DNA of 17,501 bases from an uncultured bacterium (lineage in GTDB: Bacteria > Patescibacteriota > Minisyncoccia > Phycocordibacterales > PALSA-1337): assembly GCA_903876465.1 (NCBI GenBank), contig CAIRAF010000111.1:1-17501 (forward strand). Direction: 5' to 3'. Each line of letters opens with the position of its first letter. Position 1 is the stretch's first letter. Both the position numbers and the translations under genes were made by a program. A model generated the notes under the pieces. The model did not search any database. It was given only the letters and a program-made list of their open reading frames with translations, and had not been told where the DNA came from. Shown here piece after piece: positions 13,571-17,501 of the stretch.

Positions 13571-14602
13571 TTATTGTTGTATAGGGTTAGGTGAATTGGT
13601 TGATGAGTTTTGTTGTGCAGCCTGCATTTGTTGTTGGAGTAACTGCATCTGAGCTTTGAACTTAGGATCATTCAACATTTGCTGTTGGGCCCGTGAACTC
13701 TGTGAAAGTTGACTGAAGCCAGTTATAAAGAGTGGAATGACTACGAATATATATACAAGTACCACGATAATACCAAGTATAAATGAGGCTATTAGCCAAG
13801 GCTTCATTGAAGCGGCCGAAGCATCAGGCAAACGGGTATTTTTGAGGTCAACATATAATTTATACATGTAAATCATTGCAAATGAAATCATGAGGATTTC
13901 AACTGCAAAGATTACTACTGCCATAATGATGCCCGTGACAGCTGGAGGAAACATTACATCCAATAAGATAGAAAGTAACATTAATGTAATCTGAGCACCA
14001 AACATTACACCAAAACACAATAGAGCAAGAAGAGCTATTCTTCCGAAAGTTGCCAACCAACGACCCTTGACCAGACTGCAACTCTCAAGCAGAGCTCCGA
14101 ATCCCCTCTTTCCATCAATAATGAATGTAAACAAACTTGTACTGATGTATACAGCGACAATAAATCCTGGTATTACAAATAATGCAAAAGATCCATAAGT
14201 TACCAAGCCAGTAATTATCATGAGTAATAGGAAAGGCCAGAATAGTTTAATTCCAAATTTAACTTGACCAAGAATTGTTAGAGACGGACTGGTTTCTGTA
14301 GAAAGTCGATGAATAGCATTTATCATGGCTGAATAAACCGTCAAACCACCTACAATAATAACTGCAACATAAAGAATCGTGAAGATTATGACTAAAGGCA
14401 ACAATCCTGATGCCGCACACAATGCCAACAACAACACAGCGATAAATCCGCAAACAAACAATGAAGCTGGTATGCCGGCTAGTATCTTCCAATTCTTCTT
14501 AAGAAAAGTAACTGATGAACTGATAAGCTCGCCCGGTCCGATTAACTGTTGAGATTTTACTGGTACCGTAGATGCGACTGGAGCTTGGTCTTGAGGGTTC
14601 AT
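13571..14602 (-). CDS. Polytopic membrane protein with Gln-rich C-terminus
   Basis: The 343-residue protein has about six or more hydrophobic helices (about 40-62, 66-90, 117-140, 143-165, 188-215, 220-250 and 268-292). A soluble N-terminus (PVASTVPVKSQQL) and a Gln/Asn/Ser-rich, low-complexity C-terminal tail (about 300-343, QQQMLNDPKFKAQMQLLQQQMQAAQQ) flank them. This layout resembles the DUF/GdpP-membrane-domain-like proteins common in Patescibacteria, but I cannot name a family. It is the first gene of the operon with the Cys-rich protein and rodA. It begins 61 bp downstream of the rRNA terminator's T run on the same strand. The ATG lies in an AT-rich TTATTAT context with no Shine-Dalgarno, so its own promoter is not clearly defined. 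Confidence 0.75.
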   Translation of the reverse strand: MNPQDQAPVASTVPVKSQQLIGPGELISSSVTFLKKNWKILAGIPASLFVCGFIAVLLLALCAASGLLPLVIIFTILYVAVIIVGGLTVYSAMINAIHRLSTETSPSLTILGQVKFGIKLFWPFLLLMIITGLVTYGSFALFVIPGFIVAVYISTSLFTFIIDGKRGFGALLESCSLVKGRWLATFGRIALLALLCFGVMFGAQITLMLLSILLDVMFPPAVTGIIMAVVIFAVEILMISFAMIYMYKLYVDLKNTRLPDASAASMKPWLIASFILGIIVVLVYIFVVIPLFITGFSQLSQSSRAQQQMLNDPKFKAQMQLLQQQMQAAQQNSSTNSPNPIQQ

Positions 14603-14662
14603 ATAATAAACGCGAAATTAGAATAATAACGACTTCCTTATTATCTCATTTAATTCATAAAC

Positions 14663-14682
14663 AAAAAAGCCCCCGAAAGGGC
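14663..14682 (-). terminator. Intrinsic terminator of the rRNA operon
   Basis: On the minus strand GCCCT and GGGGC enclose a UUCG tetraloop (14669-14682, four GC pairs and a U-G), followed by six T (plus-strand A 14663-14668). The UUCG loop with a short GC stem is very stable. It lies about 30 nt downstream of the 5S 3' end. Confidence 0.9.
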
Positions 14683-14713
14683 CCAAATTGTATAGACGCT
14701 AATTGAATACTCT

Positions 14714-14825
14714 GTTCTGGCGACAAGCTACTTTCGCCCCGAAGGACTATCATCGCCGCTACTGCGTTTCACTGCCGTGTTCGGAATGAGAACGGGTGGT
14801 GCCACAGCGCCAAATCACCAGAACA
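14714..14825 (-). rRNA. rrf: 5S ribosomal RNA
   Basis: Read on the minus strand, this segment of about 112 nt starts TTCTGGTG and ends in CGCCAGAAC, so the two ends form the terminal helix I. Internal hallmarks are CCACCCGTTCTCATTCCGAACACGG (the conserved loop B and helix III block), then GCAGTAGC and a GCGAUGAUAGU/CCUUCGGGGCGAAAGUAGC hairpin region. It lies just downstream of 23S and just upstream of the operon terminator. Exact ends may be off by a few bases. Confidence 0.95.
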
Positions 14826-14900
14826 TAGGATTCAATTTCCCCATACCTCAAAGTAATGCAAACAATATTGATGCAAATAACATAATAGCGACTCACAGAG

Positions 14901-17501
<2,601 letters not shown>

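Overview
The window looks like a chromosomal segment of a Patescibacteria/CPR-type bacterium, probably Parcubacteria-like. This is inferred from compact AT-leaning genes, short proteins, many hypothetical proteins, missing Shine-Dalgarno sequences, separate SecD and SecF, a RodA operon with uncharacterised membrane partners, and a 23S rRNA gene interrupted by an intron. The lineage is not proven, because the 16S gene is outside the window. UGA is used as a normal stop (the 3-dehydroquinate dehydratase and winged-helix genes), so the recoded Gracilibacteria/Absconditabacteria are unlikely.

Layout. Positions 1-675 hold the 3' end of an unknown gene and a small Trp-rich hypothetical gene with its own terminator. 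Positions 690-2840 hold an ABC-F ATPase (minus) divergent from a hypothetical gene (plus) that ends in a very strong terminator. Positions 2870-3611 hold a DoxX-like membrane protein (plus) and a VOC/glyoxalase-like protein (minus) that converge with no base between their stop codons. A non-coding stretch (3612-3887) contains a nested inverted-repeat element and three homopolymeric G/C runs. It is followed by a winged-helix regulator (plus) whose 3' end overlaps the end of secF. secD-secF (minus) form an operon for the Sec translocase accessory proteins. Upstream of them is a single 3-dehydroquinate dehydratase gene (aroD, minus) with its own terminator.

Positions 7446-11094 are a surface-glycan block: an NAD-dependent epimerase-like SDR and a polyprenyl-phosphate sugar transferase (both minus), and a divergent GT4 glycosyltransferase (plus). 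After an orphan hypothetical gene comes a three-gene minus-strand operon (membrane protein, Cys-rich anchored protein, RodA). It lies directly downstream of the rRNA operon terminator. From 14669 to the right edge is the distal part of an rRNA operon on the minus strand: 23S (5' part off the window), 5S, then an intrinsic terminator with a UUCG-loop hairpin.

Two things stand out. First, a 439-nt ORF-less group I intron interrupts 23S rRNA in helix 93 of the peptidyl transferase centre, between E. coli positions 2593 and 2594. This is the same site as the Chlamydomonas chloroplast intron that encodes I-CreI. P3, P7, P8 and the R/S core elements can be read directly. Second, at least seven genes have a -10-like hexamer ending only 7-12 nt before the ATG and no Shine-Dalgarno, which points to leaderless mRNAs as the usual mode here.
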